Positions 28,344-36,629 of a DNA stretch of 64,000 bases are shown here, in pieces. This stretch comes from Paraburkholderia silviterrae. Lineage in GTDB: Bacteria; Pseudomonadota; Gammaproteobacteria; Burkholderiales; Burkholderiaceae. Numbering within the stretch: position 1 is the first letter of the stretch; every line of letters begins with the position of its first letter. The stretch spans positions 85,575 to 149,574 of the forward strand of contig NZ_SMRP01000015.1 of assembly GCF_004353915.1 (NCBI RefSeq), written 5' to 3'. The position numbers and the translations under genes are program-made. The notes under the pieces were generated by a model. That model did no database searches and was not told where the DNA came from. It was given only the letters and a program-made list of their open reading frames with translations.

Positions 28344-29615
28344 ATGAAGGAAAGCTGCATTCATGTGGTCAATGCAAGGGGAGCTGCCGGGGATGAGCGC
28401 GAGGCGTTCCTCGGCGAAACCATCGCGGATATCGCCAGAACTGCCAGCCTTCCGCTCCAGCGCTCGCAAACGCTGCCCCGCGAGGCCTATGTCGATCAGC
28501 GCTACTTCGAGCACGAGGCCGACAAGGTGCTGTCGTCGGGCTGGTTGTGCGTTGCGCACGTGTCGCAGCTCAAGACCCCCGGCAGCTTTGCGGCGGTCGA
28601 TGTCCTGAACGAGCCAATCGTCGTCACGCGCGATCAGGCCGGTGCGATTCACGCGCTGTCGCGCGTCTGTCCGCATCGCGGTACGGACATCCTTCACGAA
28701 TGCTTCGACGTCGCGCGCGAAGGCGTGACGAAGCGTCTGGTTTGCCCGTATCACGCGTGGTCGTTCACGCTGGACGGGAAGTTGAGCGCATGTCCGGAAA
28801 TGCACGAGGCGGAGGGGTTCGACAAGGCCGACTGGAAGCTCGCCGAGATCCGTAGCGAAGTGTGGCAAGGGTTCGTGTTCGTCAATCTGGACGGCAAGGC
28901 GCCGCCGCTTGCCGAGCAGTACGAACCGTTCGCCCGGATCGTCGCGCCGTGGAACACCGCGGACATGGAGGTCGTGATCGAGCTGGACTGGACCTGCGAC
29001 TTCAACTGGAAAGTGCTCTGTGAAAACTGGATGGAGTCCTACCACCACATGGGCATCCACCATGACACGCTGCAGTTGACGATGCCGGCGCGCACGACGT
29101 GGACGGATGTTTCGTATCCGAACTTCATCCGCTGCCATTTGCCGTTCCGGGAAGAGGAGATCGAGCGCGTGAAGGCGGAGCGGGCGGGCGGCCCGCGCTT
29201 GCCCGGCTTCAAGCCGATCGAGGGACTGTCGCTCGAGCAGGAGACGGAGTGGGGTTTGTACCTCGGCATGCCGACCTTCATGTTCTTGACGATGCGCGAT
29301 CGCGTGCTCTGGTACCGGGTCGAGCCGATCTCCGCACAGCGCAGCCGCGTCAAGACGATGACGCTGGTTTCGAAGGAGGCCATGCAGGATCCCGGCTACG
29401 AAGAGGCGCTCGTCACCGAGCGCAAGATGCTCTCCGACTTTCACAGTCAGGACATGCAGGTGAACACCGCGGTGCAGCGCGGGATGAATTCGTCGCGTGC
29501 CGTGCGTGGCCGATTGAGCCATCTCGAGGAACCCGTATGGCGCATCCAGCGCTATATCGCGGCACGTCTGCACGATACCTACCCGCCGAACGAGGCGCAG
29601 GCGCGTGTGGCGTAG
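28344..29615 (+). CDS. Rieske aromatic-ring/N-methyl oxygenase, alpha subunit
   Basis: This 423-residue Rieske non-heme iron oxygenase has its [2Fe-2S] motif as CPHRG (about 109-113) and CPYHAW (about 134-139). The mononuclear iron site is in NWMESYHHMGIHHD (about 227-240), with both histidines, and glutamate replaces the usual bridging aspartate. That substitution and the overall layout resemble the glycine betaine/choline/carnitine-type (GbcA-like) oxygenases that hydroxylate N-methyl or related aliphatic carbons, rather than dihydroxylating dioxygenases. AAAGGAG precedes the ATG. The reductase partner is encoded about 100 bases downstream; no beta subunit is present, which fits an alpha-3 homotrimer. 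It probably demethylates or hydroxylates a nitrogen-containing substrate. Confidence 0.87.
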   Translation: MKESCIHVVNARGAAGDEREAFLGETIADIARTASLPLQRSQTLPREAYVDQRYFEHEADKVLSSGWLCVAHVSQLKTPGSFAAVDVLNEPIVVTRDQAGAIHALSRVCPHRGTDILHECFDVAREGVTKRLVCPYHAWSFTLDGKLSACPEMHEAEGFDKADWKLAEIRSEVWQGFVFVNLDGKAPPLAEQYEPFARIVAPWNTADMEVVIELDWTCDFNWKVLCENWMESYHHMGIHHDTLQLTMPARTTWTDVSYPNFIRCHLPFREEEIERVKAERAGGPRLPGFKPIEGLSLEQETEWGLYLGMPTFMFLTMRDRVLWYRVEPISAQRSRVKTMTLVSKEAMQDPGYEEALVTERKMLSDFHSQDMQVNTAVQRGMNSSRAVRGRLSHLEEPVWRIQRYIAARLHDTYPPNEAQARVA

Positions 29616-29715
29616 TTGGCGGGATGACGGCGGCGCAGCGGTGCAGCGGCGCAGTGAGATAGCGAGCCGCGCCGCCGCCGGGGCGACGCGAGAAAAGAGC
29701 GCAAGCGAGGTGGAC

Positions 29716-30672
29716 ATGGAGACGATGGAATTGCTCGTGATCCGGCGTGAGGAGCAGGCGCCGGGGATCATCAGCCTGGAACTGGCCAGGCCCGACGGGA
29801 GACCGCTGCCGCACTTCGACGCCGGCGCGCATATCGATCTGCATCTTGGCCCCGGGCTCGTGCGGCAGTACTCCCTGTGCAATGCGCCGGGTGAACGGGA
29901 GGTCTACGAGATCGGCGTATTGCGCGAGCCGAACTCGCGTGGCGGATCGCTCACGGTCCACGAGCGCGCGTTGCCAGGCGAGCGCATGACGGTCGGCGGG
30001 CCCCGCAATCTCTTTGAGCTCGGCGACGCAGGGCACTATGTGCTGGTCGGGGCGGGGATTGGGATTACGCCGATTCTCGCCATGGCGGAGGCGCTTGCCG
30101 CCAGTGGCCGCTCGTTCGAGGCGCACTATTTCGTGCGCGCCGAATCGCATATTGCGTTCCGGCGCAGGATTACCTCGACGCCGCTCGCGCGCCATTTCCA
30201 CGTGCACGTGAACGGTCCCGACGGCACCGACATGGCCGCCGTCGACACGATGCTCGCACGGCCGGCCGGCGACCGGCAGCTCTATGTCTGCGGGCCAAAC
30301 GGATTCATCGAGATGCTGCGCGAGGCGGCCGCGGTGCGCGGCTGGAATGACGACGACATCCGCTTCGAGCGGTTTGCCGCGCCGCCGGTGAACGGCGCGA
30401 CGAACCGGCCATTCACCGTGACCCTGGCGCGTTCCAGACAGACCTTCGAGATCGCGCCGGACCAGACGGTCCTGTCCGTGCTGGAAGGCGCCGGCGTGGA
30501 CATCCCGTTCTCCTGCGAACAGGGCGTTTGCGGCGCTTGCGTGACGACGGTGCTCGCAGGCGAGATCGATCACCGGGACAGCTATCTCAGTGCGGCGGAG
30601 AAGGCGGGCGGGCGCCTCTTCATGCCGTGCTGCTCCCGCGCCCGATCTGATTGTCTCGTGCTTGACATTTGA
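29716..30672 (+). CDS. PDR-type oxidoreductase (Rieske oxygenase reductase)
   Basis: This 318-residue electron-transfer protein has the phthalate dioxygenase reductase/VanB order. It has an FMN-binding barrel with RQYSLCNAPGE (about 48), an NAD-binding domain with VGAGIGITPI (about 112) and YVCGPNGF (about 193), and a C-terminal plant-type [2Fe-2S] domain with CEQGVCGACVTTV (about 266-278) and the fourth cysteine near 302. It moves NADH electrons to the Rieske oxygenase encoded just upstream. GAGGTGG precedes the ATG. The pair forms a complete two-component oxygenase. The intervening 100 bases have no gene. Confidence 0.88.
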   Translation: METMELLVIRREEQAPGIISLELARPDGRPLPHFDAGAHIDLHLGPGLVRQYSLCNAPGEREVYEIGVLREPNSRGGSLTVHERALPGERMTVGGPRNLFELGDAGHYVLVGAGIGITPILAMAEALAASGRSFEAHYFVRAESHIAFRRRITSTPLARHFHVHVNGPDGTDMAAVDTMLARPAGDRQLYVCGPNGFIEMLREAAAVRGWNDDDIRFERFAAPPVNGATNRPFTVTLARSRQTFEIAPDQTVLSVLEGAGVDIPFSCEQGVCGACVTTVLAGEIDHRDSYLSAAEKAGGRLFMPCCSRARSDCLVLDI

Positions 30673-30724
30673 TCCGGCAGACGCCGGTTTCGCAAACGTG
30701 TTCTTGGCAATTCAGGAGATCGAA

Positions 30725-32128
30725 ATGGAAAACGAGTTATCGAATCAACCGGCCGTATCAGCCATCGATGCCGTCGAAACGATCGCGCACGCAGGGCATG
30801 TGCTCAAGGAGCGGCTGTCGACCGGACACGTCGTCGGGCTGGCGATGGCCGACGTATCGCCCACCATGGCCGTCATGCTGCTTTCGGCGGCCGTGTTTAC
30901 CGCGGGCGGGACGTTCGCGGCGGGCGTCAACATCATCATGATGGGCATCGTCGTCCTCATTGCGCTGTGCCTGGCCGAGCTGGCGTCGATGTTTCCGTCC
31001 GCTGGCGGGATGTACACGCTCGTCAAGGAGGTCTTGCCCGCGCCGGTCTGCTGGATCACCAAGTTCAACTACCTGCTGCAGGGCGTCATCATCCCCGCCT
31101 CGATCGGGCTCGGCATCGCGCAGTTCGCGCGCGATCTCTGGCCGGGGCTGCCGGTTCCGGACACGGTCATCGCATGCGCTTCCCTCGCGCTTGCCGCCTA
31201 CGTCGGGACCACGCGGGTGGAAATCGGCGCGTGGCTGACCGTCGTGATGGTGTTCGTCGAGTTGACGGTGCTCGGCATCGTGACGGTGGCGGGGTTCACG
31301 CACGTGCACCAGAGCCTGCGCGATATCGTGTTTCATCCGGTGACGCTGAACGCCGCCAGCAACGGCACGGTCGCCGTCGGCATGGTCGCCATGTTTGCGA
31401 CCCTCGCGCCCGCATTCAACGTGATCAACGGATACGACGCTTCGCTCGGGTTCGCGGAGGAACTCAAGGGGGGCCGCAAGAATATCGGCAAGGCCGTCGT
31501 CCTGTCGGCCGTCATCGCCTCGATCACGATCATCATTCCGCTGCTCGCGGCGATCGTCGCTGCGCCCGATCTCGTCGCTTTCCTGAAAGCGCCATCGCCG
31601 GTCCTGTACTCCGTGGAAAGCGTGATGGGACCGTGGGCCAAGTACATCGTCGATTTCGGCGTCATCATCGCGCTGTTCAACGGTGCGCTTTCGCTGATGA
31701 TGTACTTCGGCCGAGCAACGTATGCGACGGGCCGCGACCAGGCATGGCCAGCAAGCGTGAACCGGTGCATCGGCACGCTCAATCGTCACGCGGTGCCCGC
31801 AGGGGCCGTCGTGGCGCTCGCGCTGCCCGCCTGCGTGCTGTGCTTCTTCAGCCATCTGGACTGGCTGCTCAACTTCTCGGGAACCATGACGGCCGCCGTG
31901 TACTTCTGCGTCGGGATCGCGGCACTGCACGCACGCAAATCGCACGTGCACGTCGAGCGCCCTTTCCGCATGAAGCTCTGGCCGATTCCGCCCGTCGTGG
32001 TGATCGGCTTCACGGGCTTCGCGCTCTATTCGCAGGAATCGCAGTATCTGGTGGGAGAGGGCGTCATGATCGCCGCCGGCATTGCGTGCTGGCTGCTGTC
32101 GGCGCGATGGAAGCGCAGCATGGCTTGA
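30725..32128 (+). CDS. APC superfamily amino acid/amine permease
   Basis: This 467-residue amino acid-polyamine-organocation transporter has about 12 membrane helices. Landmarks are STGHVVGLAMADVSPTMAVM (helix 1 region), CLAELASMFPSAGGMYTLVK, and GYDASLGFAEELKGGRKNIG in the loop after helix 6. It probably imports an amino acid, amine or similar nitrogen compound. AGGAGAT precedes the ATG. It follows the oxygenase reductase by about 50 bases, so it is likely co-transcribed with it. A hairpin follows the gene. It is one of three uptake systems in this island, alongside the NCS1 permease and a later periplasmic binding protein. Confidence 0.85.
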   Translation: MENELSNQPAVSAIDAVETIAHAGHVLKERLSTGHVVGLAMADVSPTMAVMLLSAAVFTAGGTFAAGVNIIMMGIVVLIALCLAELASMFPSAGGMYTLVKEVLPAPVCWITKFNYLLQGVIIPASIGLGIAQFARDLWPGLPVPDTVIACASLALAAYVGTTRVEIGAWLTVVMVFVELTVLGIVTVAGFTHVHQSLRDIVFHPVTLNAASNGTVAVGMVAMFATLAPAFNVINGYDASLGFAEELKGGRKNIGKAVVLSAVIASITIIIPLLAAIVAAPDLVAFLKAPSPVLYSVESVMGPWAKYIVDFGVIIALFNGALSLMMYFGRATYATGRDQAWPASVNRCIGTLNRHAVPAGAVVALALPACVLCFFSHLDWLLNFSGTMTAAVYFCVGIAALHARKSHVHVERPFRMKLWPIPPVVVIGFTGFALYSQESQYLVGEGVMIAAGIACWLLSARWKRSMA

Positions 32129-32134
32129 GGCGGG

Positions 32135-32153
32135 ACCGGCGGCGCACGCCGGT
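32135..32153. terminator. Hairpin after the APC permease
   Basis: ACCGGCG, loop GCGCA, CGCCGGT: a perfect 7-base stem 6 bases after the permease stop, without a following T run. It may be a terminator or attenuate the downstream SDR/IclR genes. Confidence 0.4.
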
Positions 32154-32248
32154 GTGCACGCGGCTGACGTGGCTTATGCGGCTGCACCGGCACCGAAGCG
32201 CCGCCCATGTATGAGAACGGGAAATCGACGAACGTTTGGAGCACGACG

Positions 32249-32986
32249 ATGAAGAAGAATGTGGTGGCGGTGACAGGAGCAGGACGCGGCATCGGCCTCG
32301 CAACGGCGAAGCGTTTTGCACGCCAGGGCGCATTGCTGGCCCTCAACTACGAGAATTCGAAGGACGCGCTGGAAGAGGTTGCCGCGCTCGCACGCGAATT
32401 CGGCGGCGACGCGCTGCTGTTTCAGGCGGACGTCGCGAATCATCGGGAGGTCGAAGCATTCATCGCGGAAGCCGAGGCGCGGTTCGGCCGTCTCGATGTG
32501 CTGGTGAACAACGCAGGAATCCTGCATTCGGTCGCGACCGCGGACGAATCGTGGGAGCGCTTCGAGCGCACGATGGCGGTCAATCTCGGCGGGACGTTCG
32601 CGGCGATCCGCGCGGCGCTTCCCGGCATGGTGAGCCGCCGTAGCGGCCGGATCGTGAACGTTGGGTCGGAGCTCGGCTTGATCGGCTTCGCCAGTTACGC
32701 GTCGTACTGCGCGTCGAAAGGCGCCGTCATCGCGCTGACGAAAGCCGTCGCGAAGGAAGTCGCGCCCGCGAATGTTCTCGTCAACTGTGTCGCGCCGGGG
32801 CCTGTCGAGACGCACATGCTCGTCCATGACACCGTCGAGTTCAACGACGCGACCCGCGAGCAGGTTCCCCTCAAGCGATTCGGGCAGCCCGACGAAATTG
32901 CGGCGGTCATCGAATTTCTCGCCGGCCCCGGTGGCAGCTTCATGGTCGGGCAGGTCGTCAGCCCGAACGGTGGCACGGCCATTTGA
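32249..32986 (+). CDS. Short-chain dehydrogenase/reductase (FabG-like)
   Basis: This 245-residue classical SDR has TGAGRGIG at residues 10-17 for NAD(P), NNAGIL near 89, the catalytic serine in VNVGSELGL, and YCASKG with the catalytic Tyr and Lys near 154-158. The C-terminal MVGQVVSPNGG is typical. TTGGAG precedes the ATG; an earlier in-frame ATG adds 14 unlike residues. Length and motifs match 3-oxoacyl-ACP reductase-like catabolic SDRs. It lies between the APC permease and the first IclR gene and probably oxidises a hydroxylated intermediate made by the oxygenase. Confidence 0.85.
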   Translation: MKKNVVAVTGAGRGIGLATAKRFARQGALLALNYENSKDALEEVAALAREFGGDALLFQADVANHREVEAFIAEAEARFGRLDVLVNNAGILHSVATADESWERFERTMAVNLGGTFAAIRAALPGMVSRRSGRIVNVGSELGLIGFASYASYCASKGAVIALTKAVAKEVAPANVLVNCVAPGPVETHMLVHDTVEFNDATREQVPLKRFGQPDEIAAVIEFLAGPGGSFMVGQVVSPNGGTAI

Positions 32987-33028
32987 TACGGATTGGACAC
33001 GGTCGCGGCGAACGGAACGGGAGGCGAT

Positions 33029-33826
33029 GTGACTGCGAAGATTGCCGGAGTGCAGGCGCTGTTGCGCGGATTGACGATTCTGGATGTGCTGGCCGATTCG
33101 CCCGACGGGCTTGCGAGCCTTGCGGATATCGCGGCGCGCACCGGGCTGTCGCCCAGCACGGCTCATCGCTTGCTGTCGACGCTGGTCGAGCGCGGCTACG
33201 CCGGGCGCGAACCCGGCTCGAAGGGGTACGTGATCGGACATCGCGTCGTGCATTTCTCGACGTCGGTCAGGCGGCGCACGTCGGATCTGCGGCGCCTCGT
33301 GCGCTCGCATCTCGAGGCCATCACGGCCGAGACGGGGGAGACCAGCAATCTGGTCGTGCTGGACGGAAAAAACGTCGTCTACATCGATCAGGTCGAAGGC
33401 ACGCACGCGCTGCGCATGGTACCCGGCATCGGGTCGATTTTTCCCGCGTACACCTCGGCGTCGGCGAAAGCCATCCTGGCGTACCAGGTCGACGATGCCC
33501 AGCTTGACGCGGTCTTCACGGCGGAGCCGCGGATCAAGCTCGCGGCGCATACGCTTGCAGACCGGCGCGACTTCGTCGCGGCGCTCACGGCTGTCGTGAA
33601 GCACGGGTACGCGGTGGAGGAAAGCGAACTGGCGGAAGGGGTCAGTTGCATTGCCGCGCCCATACGCGGCAGAAACGGCGTTGCGCTAGGCGCGATCAGC
33701 GTACCGGGGCCGACGCAGCGCGTGCTCGAACCGGCACCGGAGCGCCTTGGCGTCTTGCTGAAAAAACACGCGCTACACGTGTCACAGGCGCTGGGGTTCA
33801 GACAGCTTTCCTGCGCGGCCGGTTGA
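33029..33826 (+). CDS. IclR family regulator, copy 1
   Basis: This 265-residue IclR regulator has an N-terminal winged helix (ALLRGLTILDVLADSPDGLA, IAARTGLSPSTAHRLLSTLV) and a GAF-like effector domain with AYTSASAKAILA near 145 and GVSCIAAPIRGRNGVALGAI near 215. The GTG start follows GGGAGG by a few bases. It starts about 40 bases after the SDR and seems co-transcribed with it. A second IclR (about 36.6-37.4 kb) is a close sister with the same block structure, suggesting a duplication. It should repress or activate the nitrogen-compound operons; the ligand is unknown. Confidence 0.85.
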   Translation: MTAKIAGVQALLRGLTILDVLADSPDGLASLADIAARTGLSPSTAHRLLSTLVERGYAGREPGSKGYVIGHRVVHFSTSVRRRTSDLRRLVRSHLEAITAETGETSNLVVLDGKNVVYIDQVEGTHALRMVPGIGSIFPAYTSASAKAILAYQVDDAQLDAVFTAEPRIKLAAHTLADRRDFVAALTAVVKHGYAVEESELAEGVSCIAAPIRGRNGVALGAISVPGPTQRVLEPAPERLGVLLKKHALHVSQALGFRQLSCAAG

Positions 33827-33843
33827 CGGACAGCCGCACAGGT

Positions 33844-33859
33844 TGCCGCATTTGCGGCA
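33844..33859. promoter_or_regulatory. Perfect dyad between IclR copy 1 and the epimerase
   Basis: TGCCGCATTTGCGGCA has perfect 7-base arms around TT, 17 bases after the IclR stop and about 65 bases before the epimerase start. It has a loop too small for a good terminator hairpin, so an operator for the epimerase/creatininase operon is the better reading. Confidence 0.45.
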
Positions 33860-33925
33860 CATACCCGTCGAATGGCGGCCAACGATACGCTGGCCGCAAG
33901 CAGAGACACCACTTGGAGAGAGAAT

Positions 33926-34834
33926 ATGAGCGTGACGATGGTGACAGGCGGTTTGGGCTACGTGGGCCGCAATATCGTGTCCCAACTGACGGATGCGGGG
34001 CACCAGGTCGTGTCTTTCAATCGGGACTACGCGGAGATCAACCGCGAGAATCTCGTCTGCGTGCAGGGCGAGCTCTATGACATTCCCTGCATCGTGAAAA
34101 CGATCCAGAAATATGGCGTGACGGCCGTCATTCATACCGCCGCCATGTCGCATCCGGATTTGTCGATCGAGTTGCCGCTGACGACGGTCGCGGCCAATAT
34201 CGACGGCACCGTGCATTTGCTCGAGGCGATGCGGCTCGCCGGCATCCGGCGTCTCGTCAACTTCTCCTCGGAGACCGTCTATGGGCACATCGAAGGCGAA
34301 GTCACCGAAGATTCGAAGCTGTCGCCGACGACGCCCTACGGCGTGACGAAAGTGGCCACCGAGCTGTTCGGCAAGGTCTACAACGACCTGTATGGCATGG
34401 AGGTGGTGTCGCTGCGCGTGTCCGAAGTGTACGGCCCCGGCAACAAGATGCCGCAAATCACGCGGGACATCGTGAAAGCCGTGCTGGCCGGCAAGCCGTT
34501 CACGATGGAGACCGGTGCGGACCATCAGTTCCAGCTGATTCACATCGAGGACGTGGCGCGAGCCGCCATTCTCGCGAGCCGCGCGGCCGATCTGAAAGGT
34601 TGCGTCTACAACATTACGGGAGGCGAGCGCTGCTCGATGCGCGAGATGGTCGCGCTCGTGAAGAAGCAGCTGCCCGGCGCGGACATCCGGATCGGGCCGG
34701 GATTCTGGCACCTCGATCGCCAGGGGCCGTGGAATATCGAAGCCGCCGCGCGCGAGCTCGATTACCGGCCATCACGGTCGCTGGAGGCGGGGTTCAGCCA
34801 CTACATCGACTGGCTGCGCGGCCACGATTACTGA
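33926..34834 (+). CDS. NAD-dependent epimerase/dehydratase family protein
   Basis: This 302-residue extended SDR has TGGLGYVG (residues 7-14) at the NAD site, the serine in VNFSSETVYG, and YGVTK as the catalytic YxxxK near 142-146. The C-terminal half includes QLIHIEDVARAAI and YNITGGERCSMREM, as in nucleotide-sugar epimerases and dehydratases such as UDP-glucose 4-epimerase relatives. Despite that fold, its place beside a creatininase-family amidase and the oxygenase genes makes a catabolic dehydrogenase role as likely as sugar chemistry. It begins the creatininase operon and starts just after GGAGAGAG. Confidence 0.8.
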   Translation: MSVTMVTGGLGYVGRNIVSQLTDAGHQVVSFNRDYAEINRENLVCVQGELYDIPCIVKTIQKYGVTAVIHTAAMSHPDLSIELPLTTVAANIDGTVHLLEAMRLAGIRRLVNFSSETVYGHIEGEVTEDSKLSPTTPYGVTKVATELFGKVYNDLYGMEVVSLRVSEVYGPGNKMPQITRDIVKAVLAGKPFTMETGADHQFQLIHIEDVARAAILASRAADLKGCVYNITGGERCSMREMVALVKKQLPGADIRIGPGFWHLDRQGPWNIEAAARELDYRPSRSLEAGFSHYIDWLRGHDY

Positions 34835-34873
34835 GGCATTTCCGCAAGACAGTTAGCATTCCGGAGAAAATGC

Positions 34874-35656
34874 ATGACGACCAACATGATGGCGGAAATG
34901 ACGTGGGTCGAATACCAGCGCCGCGTCAAGACCGGGCCGCTCATGGTATTGCTGCCGCTCGGCGCGCTCGAGCAGCACGGACACCATTTGCCGATGGGAA
35001 CCGATCATTTGCTGCCGCTCGCGATCTGCAAGGCGATCGCGGAGCGTATCCCGGCGGTCGTGGCGCCGCCGGTGGCGTACGGATACAAGTCGCAGCCGCG
35101 CATGGGCGGCGGCAACCACTTTCCGGGGACGACGAGTCTCGACGGCTCAACGCTGACGGCGATCGTGCGTGACGTCATCAGGGAGTTCGCGCGTCACGGC
35201 GTGCGTCGCGTGGCCGTGGTGAACGGACATTGCGAAAACGCGTTTTTCGCGATCGAGGGGATCGAGCTGGCGTTGCGCGAGCTGCGCGCCGCAGGGATAA
35301 ACGACTTGAAGGTCGTGCGCCTCGACTACTGGGAGTTCACCACGGCGGCGACGCTCGACAGGTGCTTTCCGCAAGGCTTCCCGGGTTACGCGCTGGAGCA
35401 TGCGGCGGTGCTGGAGACGTCGATGGGGCTGCAGGTGTTTCCGGAGCTGGTGCGCATGGACTGCCTCGTCGACGACCCCGCAGCGGTTTTCCCGCCCTAC
35501 GACGTACACCCGGCAAGACAGGAGTGGGTGCCGCCTTCAGGCGTGCTGTCGCCGGCGAAGGGCGCCACGCGTGAGAAAGGGCGCGTGCTCTTCGACGAAT
35601 ACGTCGAGCGGATCGCCGACGCGCTGAGCAAGGAAATAGAGGAGGCACAACGATGA
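34874..35656 (+). CDS. Creatininase family amidohydrolase
   Basis: This 260-residue creatininase-fold protein has the metal-binding residues of the family: LGALEQHGHHLPMGTDH (Glu, His and Asp ligands, about 28-44), NGHCEN (about 118-123; the usual sequence is NGHGGN) and EHAAVLETS (about 174-182). Family members hydrolyse cyclic amides such as creatinine, or act on formamide-type and mycofactocin precursors. The cysteine-glutamate in place of Gly-Gly in NGHCEN suggests an altered pocket. Its start follows CGGAGAA. Its stop overlaps the start of the next gene (ATGA), so the two are translationally coupled. Confidence 0.82.
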   Translation: MTTNMMAEMTWVEYQRRVKTGPLMVLLPLGALEQHGHHLPMGTDHLLPLAICKAIAERIPAVVAPPVAYGYKSQPRMGGGNHFPGTTSLDGSTLTAIVRDVIREFARHGVRRVAVVNGHCENAFFAIEGIELALRELRAAGINDLKVVRLDYWEFTTAATLDRCFPQGFPGYALEHAAVLETSMGLQVFPELVRMDCLVDDPAAVFPPYDVHPARQEWVPPSGVLSPAKGATREKGRVLFDEYVERIADALSKEIEEAQR

Positions 35657-36435
35657 ATCAGCCGATTGCGCAGCGCTATGTGGGCGTATGGCGGCGCTCG
35701 AAGCTCCGGCGCGGCACGTCCCCGTGGGATTTGACGACGCGGGTGTACTGGCTCCAGACGCCGAGGTGGCACGCGGATATCCGCGTGCCGGCCAATCGTC
35801 CCGACTTCTCAGGAGTGCGGAGCATCCGCGAATGCAGCGACGCGCAACTGGCCGCGCTGCTCGAGCAGGAGGCATTTTGCGGCGTGACGACCGTCGAGGG
35901 GGAAGTGTGCCGTTGGCTTCGTCAGATCGATTACCGCCTGCGCGACACGGACGATTTCGGCCGCATGGTGTTCGCCGGCAACGATGTCGAGGAAATCGGC
36001 ATTGCAACCGACTACTACGAGTTGTGGCATCGGCTGCCCGATAGCGTTGGCCCGAGCTTCGCGCTTACGCGGATCGGCGACGATGCCGAGCGCCGCAAGG
36101 CGTACTTGTGCGTGGCGGGCGAGTATTTCGTCTACATGCGCGATCGCGCGCTGCCGACTTCGCCTGCGGTGCGCATACGCAGCAAGATCGCGCTCGGCTC
36201 GGCGCAGCGCGACGAGATCGAGGCTTTCCTCGATTTCGAAGCGTCGTTTGGCCGAATCGTGAACGGGCGGGGCATCGTCGAGCTCTCGACGTTGCCCTGG
36301 CGCGAAGGCGCGCTCGCCTTCGAGACGGGCCGGCTGGCAGCGGAAATCAATGTGCCGCTCGCGGGCGAAAGCCGGTGGCGTTTGATCGAAGGGTCCGGCG
36401 ATTTTCCTCTGGTCGGGATCGATGTCGAGGCGTGA
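35653..36435 (+). CDS. Conserved hypothetical protein coupled to the creatininase
   Basis: This is a 260-residue soluble protein of unknown function. The N-terminal part WDLTTRVYWLQTPRWHADIR followed by VPANRPDF is strand-rich. A second similar half (about 150-260) includes FVYMRDRALP and LIEGSGDFPLVGIDVE. The two-part beta layout and the WLQT...ADIR...RPDF words recall the fungal HRI1 protein and its bacterial homologues (recollection only). No catalytic motif is clear. Translational coupling to the creatininase-family gene (4-base overlap) implies a related job, perhaps a partner subunit or a lipocalin-like ligand carrier. Confidence 0.55.
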   Translation: MNQPIAQRYVGVWRRSKLRRGTSPWDLTTRVYWLQTPRWHADIRVPANRPDFSGVRSIRECSDAQLAALLEQEAFCGVTTVEGEVCRWLRQIDYRLRDTDDFGRMVFAGNDVEEIGIATDYYELWHRLPDSVGPSFALTRIGDDAERRKAYLCVAGEYFVYMRDRALPTSPAVRIRSKIALGSAQRDEIEAFLDFEASFGRIVNGRGIVELSTLPWREGALAFETGRLAAEINVPLAGESRWRLIEGSGDFPLVGIDVEA

Positions 36436-36474
36436 GCGCAAGAGCGGCCAAAGCCGCCTACACGCATCGCGCCC

Positions 36475-36499
36475 GGCCGCGCGGTGGCGCCGCGCGGCC
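36475..36499. terminator. Strong hairpin between convergent genes
   Basis: GGCCGCGCGG, loop TGGCG, CCGCGCGGCC: a perfect 10-base stem 40 bases after the stop of the hypothetical gene and before the end of the converging IclR gene. There is no T run. It is likely a bidirectional terminator. Confidence 0.6.
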
Positions 36500-36629
36500 C
36501 GCCGGGTCCTGTCGTGGGTGGCCGCCGCGCTGGCCGCCCGCGCAATGGCGCGAGGGCTGGCCGGCGCTTCGAAACCGCCGCGCGCAGGTGCCACGCGCAG
36601 CTAAGCGCAGCGGGGCACACGCGCAGGCT

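Noticed and set aside
33844..33859. Terminator hairpin after IclR copy 1
   Set aside because: The loop would be only 2 bases, too small for a stable hairpin, so an operator was preferred.
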